Positions 48,131 through 60,720 of a stretch of 64,000 nt of DNA are shown in pieces. The notes under the pieces were generated by a model. The model was not told where the DNA came from, searched no databases, and saw only the letters and a list, made by a program, of their open reading frames with translations. A program made the position numbers and the translations under genes. Each line of letters begins with the position of its first letter. The first letter of the stretch is position 1. Source of the stretch: Platycnemis pennipes (taxonomy: Eukaryota > Arthropoda > Insecta > Odonata > Platycnemididae); the NCBI GenBank assembly GCA_933228895.1, contig OW121848.1:86075470-86139469 (forward strand), written 5' to 3'.

Positions 48131-50200
48131 TTAGGGTAGTTAATGTAAAAGCATGAAATCCTGGCGGAGCATTAAAAGAACAATGACAAGTCTTTGATGA
48201 AAATAATTAACTAAAAACATTCCCTTTGACTTTATGCATACTTTAAATAATTCTTTTCCAAGAAATTAAAGACGCGCACGCAGAATTTTCCTGCCAGAGG
48301 ATGCATGGTAAACCAAGGCAGAGAAAATGTACGGTTTTCTCGAAAACTCTATTTACCCACGATTGAATGCTGTCTAACGTTACGCATGTATAGAGTCTAA
48401 ATGACTGAGATAGCGCATGACGTCATTTTAACAAGTAACCTGAAATCGCTGTCCACTGGAAGAAAAGGGGAGGCAATCTCGGAACATCCTTTCTCCTCAT
48501 TAGGGAGATTATAGTTTAATTAGGGCCTCCATGCTTCGGCCGCATCATTAATTATGCATTTCTCTCTTAAAAAGATTGATATTATTGTATCATCCTTATT
48601 AAATTATCTCTTATCATAATTGTATACTCCACCTAAAATGATACTGTAACTAGATTCGCAAGATAGTAACTGTATCGCAAATTACTTTTAATATCAGCCG
48701 AAAGTCTGTTAAACCTTCATTTTACCATTTCTAGATTTTAAAAATGATTTCTGTAAGTCATCGTCATTGGTTACTTGTTATTTAACACCTCTTCCTGTTG
48801 ATGGCACTACGGCTTCCTTTTTTAATAGCATTTCCACTACATTTGGCGATGAAGACCCTCAATAGCATCGTCGTTTTTATTTGGATACACAGCCTTCTCA
48901 CTTTTATTTATATGATAAAAACCTGATTCAGTGTTGACCTGCGTACTTGGTCTCTGAATACTGCTTTGATCCGTTTACATGCGTTGATATCAGCGAAAAT
49001 CATACATTGGCGGATACTAGGCCCAAAATCGGTGCTCATAAGCACTTCATCTGCATGACGTATTATTGTAAGGGCTCCAACCATTAAGTTTCACAGACTA
49101 CGGAGTATACAAAGGAAATGCATTTGACAGCCTCGCATCAGGGATGCAATTATTTCTAAGTAAATTGGGATACCTCAGCGTATTTTTTCATCCCAATCGC
49201 AATGACGACAGGTGTTCTTGATCAGGCATCATACGATTAGATAATACATAAATGAATAGTAAAATCTAATAAAGGGTAGATAAGGTAAGAGATTCATTTG
49301 GAGACAAGTATTCATTTTGTTAAGTCACTATATTGTGCGTCGTACTGGTGAAAATTTGTGCAAAAGAAATTTACTACACCTCCAAGCATCAATGAAGCAG
49401 TCGTGGGCAATTGGTTTGTCATTTGCAAAAATACTTTGGTATTTACAAAGAAAATTATAAAAATAACTTATAAAGGTGGAATAATGGATACATTGTGCTG
49501 AAAAACCAACTCACTGGAGGTGCAATTTTCTCGATTGCCGTTTTTAACAGATCTATTTGATAGCTGGAGATATCATAATAATATTATATTAAGATATTTA
49601 AGAACAATTACCTGTTACTCTCGCATTATGAGTTTTCCACGAGACTATCTGTCCATGCTTCATTTAGATTCAACTATTTTAACATCACCCACTTACTAAT
49701 GGACTAGTTAGAGGCATAGATGGGTTCTCCCTCATCTATAGCGAAGAGCAGTGATGGCGGATGTCGTGTGAATACGTGTCATGCCAAGGACGGCCGCATA
49801 CCTCGTTGGTCGCAGTTACAAGGACTACTTGAGTTCTACTAGTTGGAGGAATGGTGCTAAGGAGAAGAACGGTGGCCGCGTCCTCGAGCTTAGCTAAGTC
49901 TCTTCAGCCGTTATCCGAATGTGCTTTATAAAGATTGAGTTAGGAGGCTACAACTGAGGATAAGTTTCCAACGTTCAATGCAGTGATCAAGAAATCAGAA
50001 GTGGTATCAAGTGATCAAAGAGGGCTACCTAAAACCTTGAAACGATGTTCGAAACCGCTTGGTGTAATTATCTCAGAGTAATTAATGTCCATTCCAATAT
50101 ATCTTATTATTGTGTACTAAATCATTAGTAAGTGACCTGAATGACAAGACAAGGATTATAAGGCTCAGCGAATAGGTAGAAAATATATTAAATTGTATCT
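48131..50200. other. AT-rich spacer, no gene seen
   Basis: About 2 kb with no open frame of note on either strand and no RNA or repeat that I recognise. Confidence 0.55.
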
Positions 50201-51190
50201 AGTGAAAGAAATGCGATGACTGCCGCGAGCACAGAGAGGTCAGGACTATCGCTGGCTCGCGTATTCACTCTGTCCTTGATGGATTTGGCGTATTAATGTA
50301 CATTGATCACTTGAAGGGGACGAGACTGGGTCCACAAGGTGAAAAGGCAAAACAGGTGTAAGGAGAGGAAGAGTAAAGGAAACATTTCGGAAATAGTGAG
50401 ACGTGAAGCAACTTTAAAGAGGAAGTAGAAAATGAGGATGCCCCAGTGGCGGAAGTTTAAGTCTTTATTGCCTATCTCTAGGCAAGCAAACCCTCGAAAA
50501 GACTTACGAGGATGAAGGAAGAGATTGAGACGGATAGATAGAGACGGCTGTCGTCTCTTTCTTTGAAATTCCTCTGTGCGGCAGCAAAAAATGAACCGTG
50601 GCCATCTTTCAGGGTTTGATATCTCCGTGGCCTTCTTGGCTCTACTCTCGTCGTCACTTCATCCCCTTCTCTTCCATTATACCCGAGGCGGGAAAGGATA
50701 AAAACATCGTTTCTGAAATGCGTTTATCATCTTCATTTGTTTTTTGTCAGATGCCCCTTCTCCTGGGTGCCATGGTTATACATTTCTACGTAGTTCAGCG
50801 TTTTTTATCGGCCATCAGCCCAGTAATTTTGTTATTGGCAATGAAAGCTTTGTGAGCTGTAGATGACAAATTATCAAGAAAGATTTAAAAAATATCTTTT
50901 TATGGTTGCCTCCATTGTGCCTTTCACACTAATGAAGGAACTGAGCATTAGGTGGGGTGAGAAAAAAGGAGCAAATGTGACGAAAATGGATATAGCGAGC
51001 AAGTCCCCAAGGTCTGATGCATTAAGATGAATAAATATGAGGAAAGTGAAAAAAATAAATGTAATATCAGTACCATCATAAAATTTTGAAGCTTCAATTA
51101 TAATTGGATTCATTTCTCTAAAATGTTATTGTATGAACTGTAAATCGCTTCTAATAGTCTTCATCCCAAAATAATTTCAGCACCAGCTTT
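50201..51190. other. Mixed spacer, no gene seen
   Basis: A mildly GC- and purine-richer part (50220-50560) is followed by AT-rich DNA. Short frames (50598-50855 +, 50874-51113 -) show no domain. Confidence 0.45.
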
Positions 51191-51890
51191 TGAATTACTT
51201 GCTATGGCACCGTCTGAAAATTAGTAATAATTTTTTTAATTACTCGTTGGTGGTGGAATTGTAACTTTTCCAAGGATATTACCCCCGTAGAGTACGGGTA
51301 ATGTCCATGGAAAAGATAGTCTCGCCTTGGTATCGTCACTGACGATCTCAAGACAAGATAGGGGATACCTCCCTCTTCGGTGGGTTTCGGGTGGTGTGGT
51401 AAGGGCGGCACGCGATGGTCTTACAGTCACTCCTCTCTTGAGCGAGCGACACATGCCATAAAAAGAGGGGACTGAAAGGGAGAGAGAGAGAGATGGGGAA
51501 AGGAAAAAGTCACTTCCCTGTAGACCGCGGGGGTGTCACATCTCTTACCCACTCGTCCGCCCTTTGTGCTGAGGGGAGATTGATGTTTCGGCGCTCTTAA
51601 TGGAATACTTCCAAGCCTTTCCCCTCCCCTCATCCTTGACAACCCAAGGGAAGAAAACGTCCTTTCTCCCAAGTTCGCCAACTTCCATAGCCCCTTTCTT
51701 CCTCCGAATCAGCACCCCCTTTACTTGCCATTCGATTAATTCACGGGGGAGGAAGTTGTGTGGTTTTTGCTCTGAGCAAATAGCGGGTGAAAAGAGCGCT
51801 TTCAATTTAAAAGGTGACTGAAAAGAGGCTAAAAAATAGATGAAGATAAAAAAGTTTGACTCGAGAGTGAAATGCATTCTTCACCCCTGT
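51191..51890. other. GC-richer island with GA repeat
   Basis: Purine-rich to about 51500, including a GA repeat at 51481-51493, then pyrimidine-rich (51590-51730). The frames on both strands overlap and are unrecognised. Confidence 0.45.
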
Positions 51891-52270
51891 TGGGAACCGA
51901 TGAATTCAGGAACAGGAAAGAAAATAACGCTATAAGGAAATTTCTGTATTGCACCCAAAAACGAAGGTTATTAGTTTCTAAGTGAGGTACGGCAAAAGGA
52001 AAAAGAATGCCATTATATGCTGGATGCAATGCTATGCATCACCTATTAGTTAATTTTTGAGTCTTATATGATAAGTTAGCATTGTTTTTTTCGCCTTTTG
52101 TAATGTATTCACCATACCCATTGATTTCCTATAAATGATATACTGGTAAAAATAACCTACTGGTATCCATTTCATAAAATACATAATTACAATGTTTTCA
52201 CATATTTAGTTGTTACACGATGACTCGCATTTTTTTCAAGATATAAAAGTTAGCGTAGTTGCAAGAGCCA
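51891..52270. other. AT-rich spacer, no gene seen
   Basis: No feature recognised. Confidence 0.5.
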
Positions 52271-52274
52271 CACA

Positions 52275-54870
52275 TTTTTAATCTGGATCGTGATACCGTC
52301 ATGGTTCCCTGCAGTTCCACGTGGGAGTAGAAGTAGCTACGGTACTTCCAGCGCAAGATTTCGTAACAGTTCTCTCAGTTTAGACCGAAATGAAAGAAGT
52401 TGTGAGACTACCAGGGCGAGGGGAAGTGGATTTCAGTGCGGGTGGAGAGTTAGGAGGTTGAAGTGGGATGAAGGAGACCTTATCTTCAAAAGTAGGTGGC
52501 CGATGAGAACTGAAGTAAAACTATATTCGTGCACCGCGTGTATGAGAGGATGGAAGGCCCTGGTGGAGGAGCGAAGAAGGAGGGGGAGGGAGAAGAGGAA
52601 GAAATAGTATTCTCACGAAGTTTTACGACCGCGAAGAGGAGACTCCTTCAAGATAGTGAGAATTAGAACATGCTCACGTTCATCCTCGATCTCTCGGGAC
52701 ATTCCTGGGTGGGGTCGAACCCGGTTCACGCGCAACCTCGCCGGGAGTATCTGAGGGAGCTGCGGAATAAGGATACCGAGCGGGAGGAAATTATCTCCCT
52801 TAAAACCTCTACGATAATGACTGAAGAGGAGGTGAGTGCAGGCTCAAACCCGGGGACAATGCTTGTCCTCTGATGAGGGTGAATTCCCTAGAAAGGGTTT
52901 TAGCCATTCCGCGGAGCAAGGGAGTCCTTATGCCCTTATGCAGCAGGCGAGTCGTGAGCGTAATAGTTACATACTCCTCCGCCTACGGTGCGGATCCATG
53001 CGAAAGGACCTATGTTTTAAATGGTTCTCCGTGACATAAAAAAACACGGGGCTCTGCGTTGGAATGAAGTGGGGTTTTGAGGTGCTATTCGCGGAGACGC
53101 AAAAACCTCCGTGCTCCTTCACCCCTCGTCTGAGGGGTTCCCTCTCGATCTTAATTCTCTCCTCTCTCAATCTCTCTCCACCGATCCTTCCACGAGCAAT
53201 ACCTCCCACGTGAGGGCACATACGCATAATGACGCCGAGTTCCGCGCAACTCATTTCCGAAATACCTTACCTACTCTCGACACTCATCATCCACGCCTCA
53301 GGGCTGCCACTCCCCGAAACGCCAATTCGTGGGGACCGCTTTATTTTGCATCGGAATGATTGCGCGACTCGAATGGTTAGGGTCGGGCTAAGGGAAGTGA
53401 TACAGAGAGAGAGAGAGAGAGGTAGGACGAAGGTGTTAGGGAAGAGGAGCACGATAGAGGGGGACGAGGGCTGGCGGGAAACTGGAGAGATTTCATCGGG
53501 ACGTGGGAGGGATTCCCTCTCTCCTTCCTTGCCCCCCGCCCCGCCCACTACCTCCTCCCACGAAGTTGGCATCGCTTGAGGAATTAAGTCTTGGTGGTTG
53601 AGAGGGTTTTAAGAATGGAATAAGGGGGCGTGGGAGAGTATCGATGGGAGGGAGGAGGGGAATTTAAGGCGAGGTCTGGAGTGAGAGGTGTGGTAGGATG
53701 GTGGGGGCGATGGGGACGGGGGGCGGAAAAGAAGGTGTGAGAGTGGGGTAGAAGAAGAAAGAGGGTGAACACTAGGGCGGGAGGGCCGCAATGAATGGGG
53801 ATTGGGGCAGGGATGCCGTAAAGTGTGATGAAGTTTTTTTCCCCACTCCTCCCCCACACCCTGATCCTGGGAAAGGGAAGGGGAGGTCCTGGCAGCGATG
53901 GCTGTTAAATGCAAAAGACAATGAGTATGGTAAGAGGTGAGGCAGGCGGGTGGGAAGAAGTGACGAGGGGGTCGGCTGGAGGGGGAGGGGCTCACATTCG
54001 AGCAAATGGGAAAATGGCTTCGGGGAGGATGGGAAGTTTTTAAGGTGCTGCTGGGGAATGGACGGGGTTGGTGGGGGAGCAGGAGGGAGGTGGAGAAGGG
54101 GTGGGGAAGGGGGAATTGAGAAGGGTGATTCCGCGGAGGGGAAGGTTTCCAGAATGGGATACTGCCGAGAGACAGAGAGAAGGAGAGAGATTATATCTGC
54201 CGAGGATTAGGGTTCTTCTGCTCCCTCCCCTCCTCATCGCCCTCCTCCTCCCCCGGCTCCTTGCCTCCCACCCTTTAAGCCCTCTTTGGGGCCTTCCTAG
54301 TCCTCTCTCCCAGCACTCGACCCCACGGCGTTTCTTATCGTCGCCTATTCGCCTGCTTCCTGAGACCAATGCCGAAGTTTCCGCATCTCTTTTGGAGTAA
54401 ACCCCCCTCCCATTCCGTCCAGACTGTTCCTCTCTCCCCCCCCCCCCCCCAAATACTCTCTCGCGCACCAGCCCGAGTTTCGCTGGCCTGCCTTCCTCTG
54501 TCCATCCCCCACTCCTCCCCCCCCCCTCTCTCTCTCTCTCCACTCACGCCAGTACTGCTCACCCTACGGCTCCCGAAGATTCCTCTAATTCCGCGCGGCG
54601 CAAGTGCCACTCTGCAAGGCCCGCCTTGCCTCTCGCACACCACCGGAGGTGACTCTTCCCGGGGAAAAGAATTGCAAGCGTCTTTTACCTCCGGCGCTAA
54701 TCTGCGCAGGAGTTACGTTTCCCACGTCCCGAGCAACGCCCGCGGGGGATTTCTGGGAGCAGGTACACCCTGTTTATTCAGCGGATCCATACTCGTTACG
54801 GCGGAATGGGTCGGGCGAAAGATAGGATCGGGATTGGCCCGATTTGCTGCGCCGTCTAACTCTTAAGCGC
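52275..54870. other. Largest GC-rich island, multiple polarity blocks
   Basis: About 2.6 kb of GC-rich DNA. Blocks are purine-rich (52400-52610), pyrimidine-rich (53100-53290), purine-rich with a GA repeat (53403-53422) to about 54200, and pyrimidine-rich (54215-54560). Inside are C15 (54436-54450) and C10 followed by a TC repeat (54517-54541). Frames of 100-167 codons occur in overlapping positions on both strands (54040-54543 -, 54369-54866 +, 53609-53995 -), all low-complexity. It could contain a promoter or first exon that I cannot recognise. Confidence 0.5.
54436..54450 (+). repeat. Homopolymer run of 15 C
   Basis: Fifteen consecutive C within a CT-rich block; a second run of 10 C lies at 54517-54526, followed by a TC repeat. 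The minus strand could form G-quadruplex structures. Confidence 0.9.
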
Positions 54871-55720
54871 TCGAAATTATCGAGTTCATTCATACAATCC
54901 GCATTACCTAGAGTTTAAAAGACTTTAGAGATTGCTAAGGGCCCTGAATTCAAAATAATCGACGAGATGGGTGACCCTTGCCGTTACGGAAAATTGCGCT
55001 GTCGTTTGTTGGGCAATTTCGGCTGAATCCCTTTGATTTAGCATCATGAACTCTGCTCCATGTAATTCAGCCAGAAGAATTCCTTGGAAACGTTAATGAC
55101 GTACGAAAATGTTGGCTCAGGTACCTTGAGATTTGAAAGAGGATTTCAATGCCATTAATTTTTTAGGATTTATTTTGAAAGGAAAAGTTCATGTTTTACC
55201 ATATGCTACAACATAAAATCCTATCTTAGACAACTGAAACGCTTAGCAGTTTCCTAAACTGCTCGCAATTAAGTATGCAGTGCAGCTGTAAACTCTTACG
55301 CAATAGTTTCCAAAGATTTTGGTACCCAACTTCCGCACTCAACGGTGTTCTATCTTGTTTTATCGTCTTTGACTGTGAGCATGATTGTTCTATCTAGCAC
55401 CTCATTAAAACGAGTAATTATTCATTCCTTAAGTTCTGCATTGCAGTTGAAATACCATAATTAAATCCAAAGGTATATTGCGTTAAGAAAACTTAAACTG
55501 AATGAACCCATAGGCTCTTTCGATCATTCAGTTAAGCTATCTAATAAATATCGGAATTTTTTAAAACGACGGTCACATTCATGATTTAAACTCCGTTTAA
55601 AGAGGTGTGCGGTGAAAATACATATTGCGGATGTAATAAGAAGACACTGCTTTTATGTCAGTGATGAAATCGTGTATACCTGATGATATGGGACTTAATG
55701 CTAAAGTGTCTTATTTTATA
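54871..55720. other. AT-rich spacer, no gene seen
   Basis: No feature recognised. Confidence 0.55.
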
Positions 55721-55855
55721 CTCAGTACTAGTTACCTTACTACTTAAAAGTGAGGGACGCACTGTATAATTAAATTTTTACATTACCTACTCGGTACAGG
55801 CTACCCTACTAGTTAAAAGTGAGGGACACACTGTATAATTAAACTTTTACATTCT
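55721..55855. repeat. Tandem duplication, 69-bp unit, 2 copies
   Basis: Copy 1 starts at 55721 and copy 2 at 55790. Both contain TTAAAAGTGAGGGAC followed by CACTGTATAATTAAA. The copies differ at a handful of positions, mostly near their starts. Confidence 0.9.
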
Positions 55856-55944
55856 CTTGTCATTTTTTCTTTTGTCTCGGATCAATAATTAACTGAAGGT
55901 CTAGCCATAGTTTATACTTAATTATTGATTTTCATATTTTCTTA

Positions 55945-56140
55945 GTTCACACCTTAGGGTAGAGGTAGGAGAGCAAGCCTTTCCCTGTGATGGATGTGGA
56001 TTCCTGGAAAAATATGGAACATGGTATATCCCGCAACTTGGAGGTGTTCAAAGACCTCTCCCAAATTCGAGCATGTGACCATCGGTCAGTAGATCAGCGC
56101 TCCATGGCCTACAACGCCATCAGCTTTCCTCGCACACACT
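55945..56140 (-). mobile_element. Family B SINE, minus strand
   Basis: Contains the family block CCTTTCCCTGTGATGG (55979-55994), also in the 28-kb copy. On the reverse complement a tRNA-like head (GTAGGCCATGGAGCGCTGAT, then GCTCGAATTTG as a decayed B box) lies at about 56060-56130. The SINE end with TGTTC is not preserved. Confidence 0.65.
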
Positions 56141-57050
56141 ATTAATTTCGCTTATTTCATTTCCTTGAGGTCATAAACTGAAAATTATTATTTTGATATA
56201 TCGGTGAAATACTCACGAAGTGCAATTCATTCGAATTTTTTCCACGCGTGAAAATTACCCGAAAGCTGCACAGCGAGTTGTTGCAAATTTTACGTTTTCC
56301 AATCTCTTTCTGATAATAAAGTTACTAAAATTTTCAGGGAGCCAATTTAGAAACAGGACACATACTTGCTAACCAAGTTACAGTTCGTTGAAATACGAAT
56401 TTAAGATGTAGAGAACATTTTCCAATCGATTGTTTACTGCCACTGTCTATTTCAGGTACAAAAGTAAATCAGGTTAGTAAAATAACGTGGTAAAATGTTT
56501 TCAGTTTAAAAGACTACAGGATCATAAAATAGTTATTGTTGTAACAGTTCTTAGGAATTACTGACATCCATTTTAAGCGAAAAAATAAGCTATTTTATGC
56601 TAATAGAAGTCAATAATTATGTAAGTGCGTAATAATAAATCATTTACTAAGGATATTCTGATAACATAATTAGCTCTACATTGAGTATTACTCTGTGTGG
56701 GAGAATTTAAATGAATAAATCTAAATTTTGCTCAAAAACATATAGATCATACTTGAAAACTTACAAATAAATGTATCACGATTGAGAAAAACAAGTATAC
56801 CTGCCTCCCTAACTTAAATGGTAAATTAAATCCAAGATTAAACCATACCTCAGAACAAACATGAGTGACCAGTTGCGAGTTTTATTTTGAAGCCCTGGGA
56901 AGCTCCATAACACAACTTCATATTGCCTAGAGATTCAATATAGGCGCTCACTTTGCACCTCCGACAGCTCAAATTTAATTCAAATCAAATGAAGTCGTGT
57001 GCGTCGACGTCCCCATACATCATGGTTAAAAACGTAATCAACCGTATACT
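56141..57050. other. AT-rich spacer, no gene seen
   Basis: No gene seen. Positions 56983-57002 match 58183-58202 exactly (AATCAAATGAAGTCGTGTGC). Confidence 0.5.
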
Positions 57051-57620
57051 TCATTAAGTTGCGTCCAATATTCCGTGATGGAGAAACGATTAGCGCTGTT
57101 CCTCTTCCCTTCTCCCCTCCCGGCGTCTTTTTTTTTTAATGGCCAAAAAGGATGACTTCCTTTCGGCGTGTGCACTTTGGTGCGGCACATAAATAACGCA
57201 TTATTAAACGGGGACTGGCACCATCGCGCGAGCCACCCGTTCAGGCCTCGTGACGGAGGGGTCCGCCGCCGCTCAGACATGTCCTCCCACATGTCATTCC
57301 GACACCACATTCCACATTCATAGGGCGGGAGATATGGAGGAGGTGGTCTTGGAAGTGGGAGGGAGGGGTGCGGGTGGGGGACGCCGCGGCGTCCCGTCGT
57401 CGACGCTACCCTACCCCCCGACGCTATCCTACCCCCTGACGCCGGACCGACTCCGAATTTCACTCTCCCCATTACCCACTCTCTCCGTCTGTCCCCCTCG
57501 GGCAATTTTTATCCCCCGCGCAGTCTCAGGTTACCGAACAACGCTCTATTTACCGTTTCTGAACACACCATTAGTTTCAGCCCTCATTTCTCCCTCCACA
57601 TGGATCTCATTCCGGACGAT
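57051..57620. other. GC-rich CpG-containing island
   Basis: Contains a perfect 18-bp CpG-rich palindrome (57378-57395) and two 18-bp tandem units (57401-57418 and 57419-57436). Opposing 155-codon frames (57038-57505 -, 57250-57717 +) overlap by about 256 bp and are low-complexity. Confidence 0.5.
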
Positions 57621-58202
57621 TCCTTATTTTTTTAATGGTTTGTCAAAAGATAATGTTACAATATTTACGAGGCGTTATTTCGATGATAGCTTTATTAAAC
57701 GATATGTTAATCTTTAAAACCATAACTTATGCTTAGTTGGGCGCGCTAATTCAGCCTTTTAGTATTTCTCTCGCAGAAAAACTTAGTCCCATTCATCACT
57801 TTGAAGCGAGAACTATGATTTTATAATTTAGACGAATGTTTCCAGAACTTCTGGCTTTACGGTTTATAGTAATTAAAAAATGATCATGGTGATTGTAATA
57901 ATGGTCGAACATTTTCTATAAAGAATACTTTCACACCACTGTAGTTTTCTATTAATTATAGAACTACAGGAAACAAAGAAAAATGCGCCATCATTCATCA
58001 AACATGTTAGGAACATTTTTTCAGTTTTTAAAATAAACTGGAAATTTGATCAGCACCAATATGCATGGTGGAATTCGCACCACACATCCAACCAGAGATT
58101 CCTCCTATGATGAATAATGCTACCTTTAAATACCTTTTATTGTTAAAGGTTGAATTTCACATTAATGGAATATTGTTACTCTAATCAAATGAAGTCGTGT
58201 GC
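57621..58202. other. AT-rich spacer, no gene seen
   Basis: No feature recognised apart from the 20-bp match (58183-58202) to 56983-57002. Confidence 0.5.
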
Positions 58203-58266
58203 ATCGGCATATAAGTTTGATGTATTTCAACAGGTGTAATATTTTTGGATAATCATTGAACAACTA
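58203..58266. repeat. 64-bp direct repeat, copy 1
   Basis: The segment beginning ATCGGCATATAAGTTTG is identical over 64 bases to 59262-59325. Similarity stops abruptly at both ends. Confidence 0.95.
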
Positions 58267-58671
58267 ATCTTTGCAAACAGTCAAAGGCAGCTACATGCAT
58301 TTCTTTTGTCATCATCATTTGGATTAGTACCACCAAAGGCAAATTAGGAAAAGTTTTCCAATGAAAGTAAATATCTGAAAAAATAAGGATGCAATGTATC
58401 ACGGTCGCGTGACCGCACTCTCGGAAATCGGTCATGGGAAATATTGAGCTGTGAGGTTGCAGGTGCATACATGTATCCGTGGTTATAGAGTGAAGTGGTC
58501 GAATACCTCATTTGAGAACGCCTAGAGATACGTCAATATTGCGTTGCGCCACTCTGCAAAAGCTCATATTTGTCAACCTAGATTGTTTCAATAAATTGCT
58601 GCCGTACAAAATGCTTAATAAGCGGTGAATGATAAGAATTCGCAGAGGAGGGAAGAATTGTAAAGTGACAT

Positions 58672-58926
58672 TGCATATGCGAGTGTGCTCTCGGCCATTT
58701 TTTGCCAGAAGATTACTGTATTCTTCAATTTGGAAAACATTTTTGTAAAGAACATCAAACTAAATGTGGTTTCCTTCAATATACCGAGAAAGACGATTAC
58801 GGTGGAAAGGCAAATATCAACACGATCAATAAGTTTTCGTGTGTCACGAACGAGTTTGATTTCATACTGAAAAGCTTCAAATCTTATAGAAGTGACAGAT
58901 TAATGTGTATAGGATGTATCGGTTGA
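58672..58926 (+). other. Unrecognised Cys-rich open frame
   Basis: After a stop, the frame reads CICECALGHFLPEDYC, then LQFGKHFCKEHQTKCGF, and ends RLMCIGCIG before TGA. Several Cys and His are clustered in the first third, which could suggest metal binding. No family is recognised, no Met start is near the beginning and no splice site is certain. It may be a relic exon, a repeat fragment or chance. Confidence 0.2.
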
Positions 58927-59261
58927 GGTGCGTTGGAGGTAGATGATATATTAAAAACTATGACTTAAATTTTAAAGCCAATTACAAGAATTCAAAGCTG
59001 AAAGACGAGATTGAAAAAAGATGCGACAATGTAAATAAAAGACGTTACCTATTAGGTACATACTTTGAAATGCCGCGTTTATTTCATCTTGGAACCCCTA
59101 CGTCAATTTAGCTATGCACAATTACCCCAAATGTTGGGAGAGCAATGAAAATTTAAAAAAAAACAGAATTTTTGGCCATCTTGGCTTTCAATCCAAATAC
59201 CTATTTGAATTGCTCTCTCTACATTAAGTCGTCTTTCATTTGAGGCAAACATTACCATTAT

Positions 59262-59325
59262 ATCGGCATATAAGTTTGATGTATTTCAACAGGTGTAATA
59301 TTTTTGGATAATCATTGAACAACTA
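59262..59325. repeat. 64-bp direct repeat, copy 2
   Basis: Identical to 58203-58266 and 1059 bp downstream of it in the same orientation. Confidence 0.95.
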
Positions 59326-59346
59326 GTAGTAATAGCAATGTAGCTC

Positions 59347-59861
59347 TTAGTTGCATGTAGACCGGTGAATTTCCTCCGCTGCCACACACCCTTGCGGTGG
59401 CTTGATGGTATTACTTACATGTAGATGATCCCATCGCCATCGACGCCCAACGCCCTCCTTAATGAAAGTAAAATTCTTAACGAAAACTACTAATGTAATA
59501 TCCTGAGAGAATGTTTTCAGAGTTTCAGCCTTCTTTCTTTTGCCGAGGGTATTTGCTTTCACTATCACGTATTCGTCGTTAGACTCTGCAGCATAAGTAA
59601 ACTTTCTCTTTGAAGTAAGCATTCTCTTTGAAGGCTTCCTAACTCACCAACATACTTAAATCCGCGCCTAACATCAAAGTTGTGAAATATTTTAAGAGAT
59701 TTCGTCTGCCTGAATGTTCGCAAACGTGCTTCCTCCACCTGCACCACACCTTTTGGGGAAATCGTTTCCCACTGGAGGCACCACTGTATTGGGAGGCACT
59801 CCCTTTTCCCACAGCACGTCAGAGACACCATGCGAACAGTGGTCGAGCGACAGTACGCCAT
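59347..59861 (-). other. Two overlapping unrecognised minus-strand frames
   Basis: Frames at 59565-59861 (98 codons) and 59347-59622 (91 codons) overlap by about 58 bp in moderate-GC DNA that is not obviously low-complexity. They could be one old coding segment with a frameshift. No domain is recognised, and open frames also exist on the + strand (59682-59899). Confidence 0.2.
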
Positions 59862-60089
59862 ATTTTTTAACCTTCCATTGTTGCTTGCAAACGGGATAAT
59901 ATTGCAGTTTGATAAAACCTGAAGGGGAATTTTCGCCGTAAGTACTACTGCAGTGTATTTTGGTTCCTTCGTTGCCTAACTTCTTAGGTCAATACCATAT
60001 TAGCTTCTTCAGTCAATCACTACATTTTTGAAATTCATGCAATATACACATGTATTTATTACCAACTACCTGATGGGTTGGCTTTTCTC

Positions 60090-60720
60090 GATATTCCCAG
60101 CATATACCTCCGCCGTCTTCTTACCTCCTATACCAATTTCGCTCCCCTTTCCTTTTTTGTGGCGTTCTAATCCAATCCCGATCTCATCATCCCATCTCAT
60201 CCTCCCCAACCCATCATGCTCCCGACCTCCCCCTTTCGTCCCCACATCGACGCCCACCCCTCATACCCTTATCCATCCATCAATCCCGTACCCTTCCCCC
60301 CATCCCAATCAACTGATGAGCAGGGATTATGCGGAGGTCCACGCATGAGGGCGCTCGACCCTTCAGACCGACGTCCGCTTGACAGATTGAGAGAGACGGT
60401 GGTGACCTGCGGATTTCCCCTTCCTCCGTCTCTCGACTGCTTCCTTTCCCGTCATGCACTGCCTTCCTCCTGCGTCCTCTCCTTACCCGTCTCTCCTATG
60501 TCGACTTGCTGTCCCCATGTGTCTCTCTCCATCTCTCTCGTCCTCCTAAACATTGCATTCGCGCCGCCATTTGGCAGCCGAACTCTTGTGTCCTCCCATC
60601 TCCTGCATTACGGAAACTTCCTACCCAGATCCTTCTTCTTACCTTTCAATTACAGGCTTATGCGTAGTTCACCTAGGCACAAATCCCTGCCTATTACCAT
60701 GCGTTGTCTATGAAGGTCTA
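60090..60720. other. Pyrimidine-rich island
   Basis: CT-rich on the + strand with CpGs after 60300. Frames 60028-60348 + and 60216-60713 + (165 codons) overlap each other and are Pro/Ser/Leu-rich, consistent with composition. Confidence 0.5.

Noticed and set aside
53584..54866. Several 90-167 codon frames on both strands
   Set aside because: They are mutually overlapping, repetitive and compositionally driven. No single frame has a motif or start context supporting a gene.
57038..57717. Two 155-codon frames on opposite strands
   Set aside because: They overlap by about 256 bp in a GC-rich island and have no recognisable domain.
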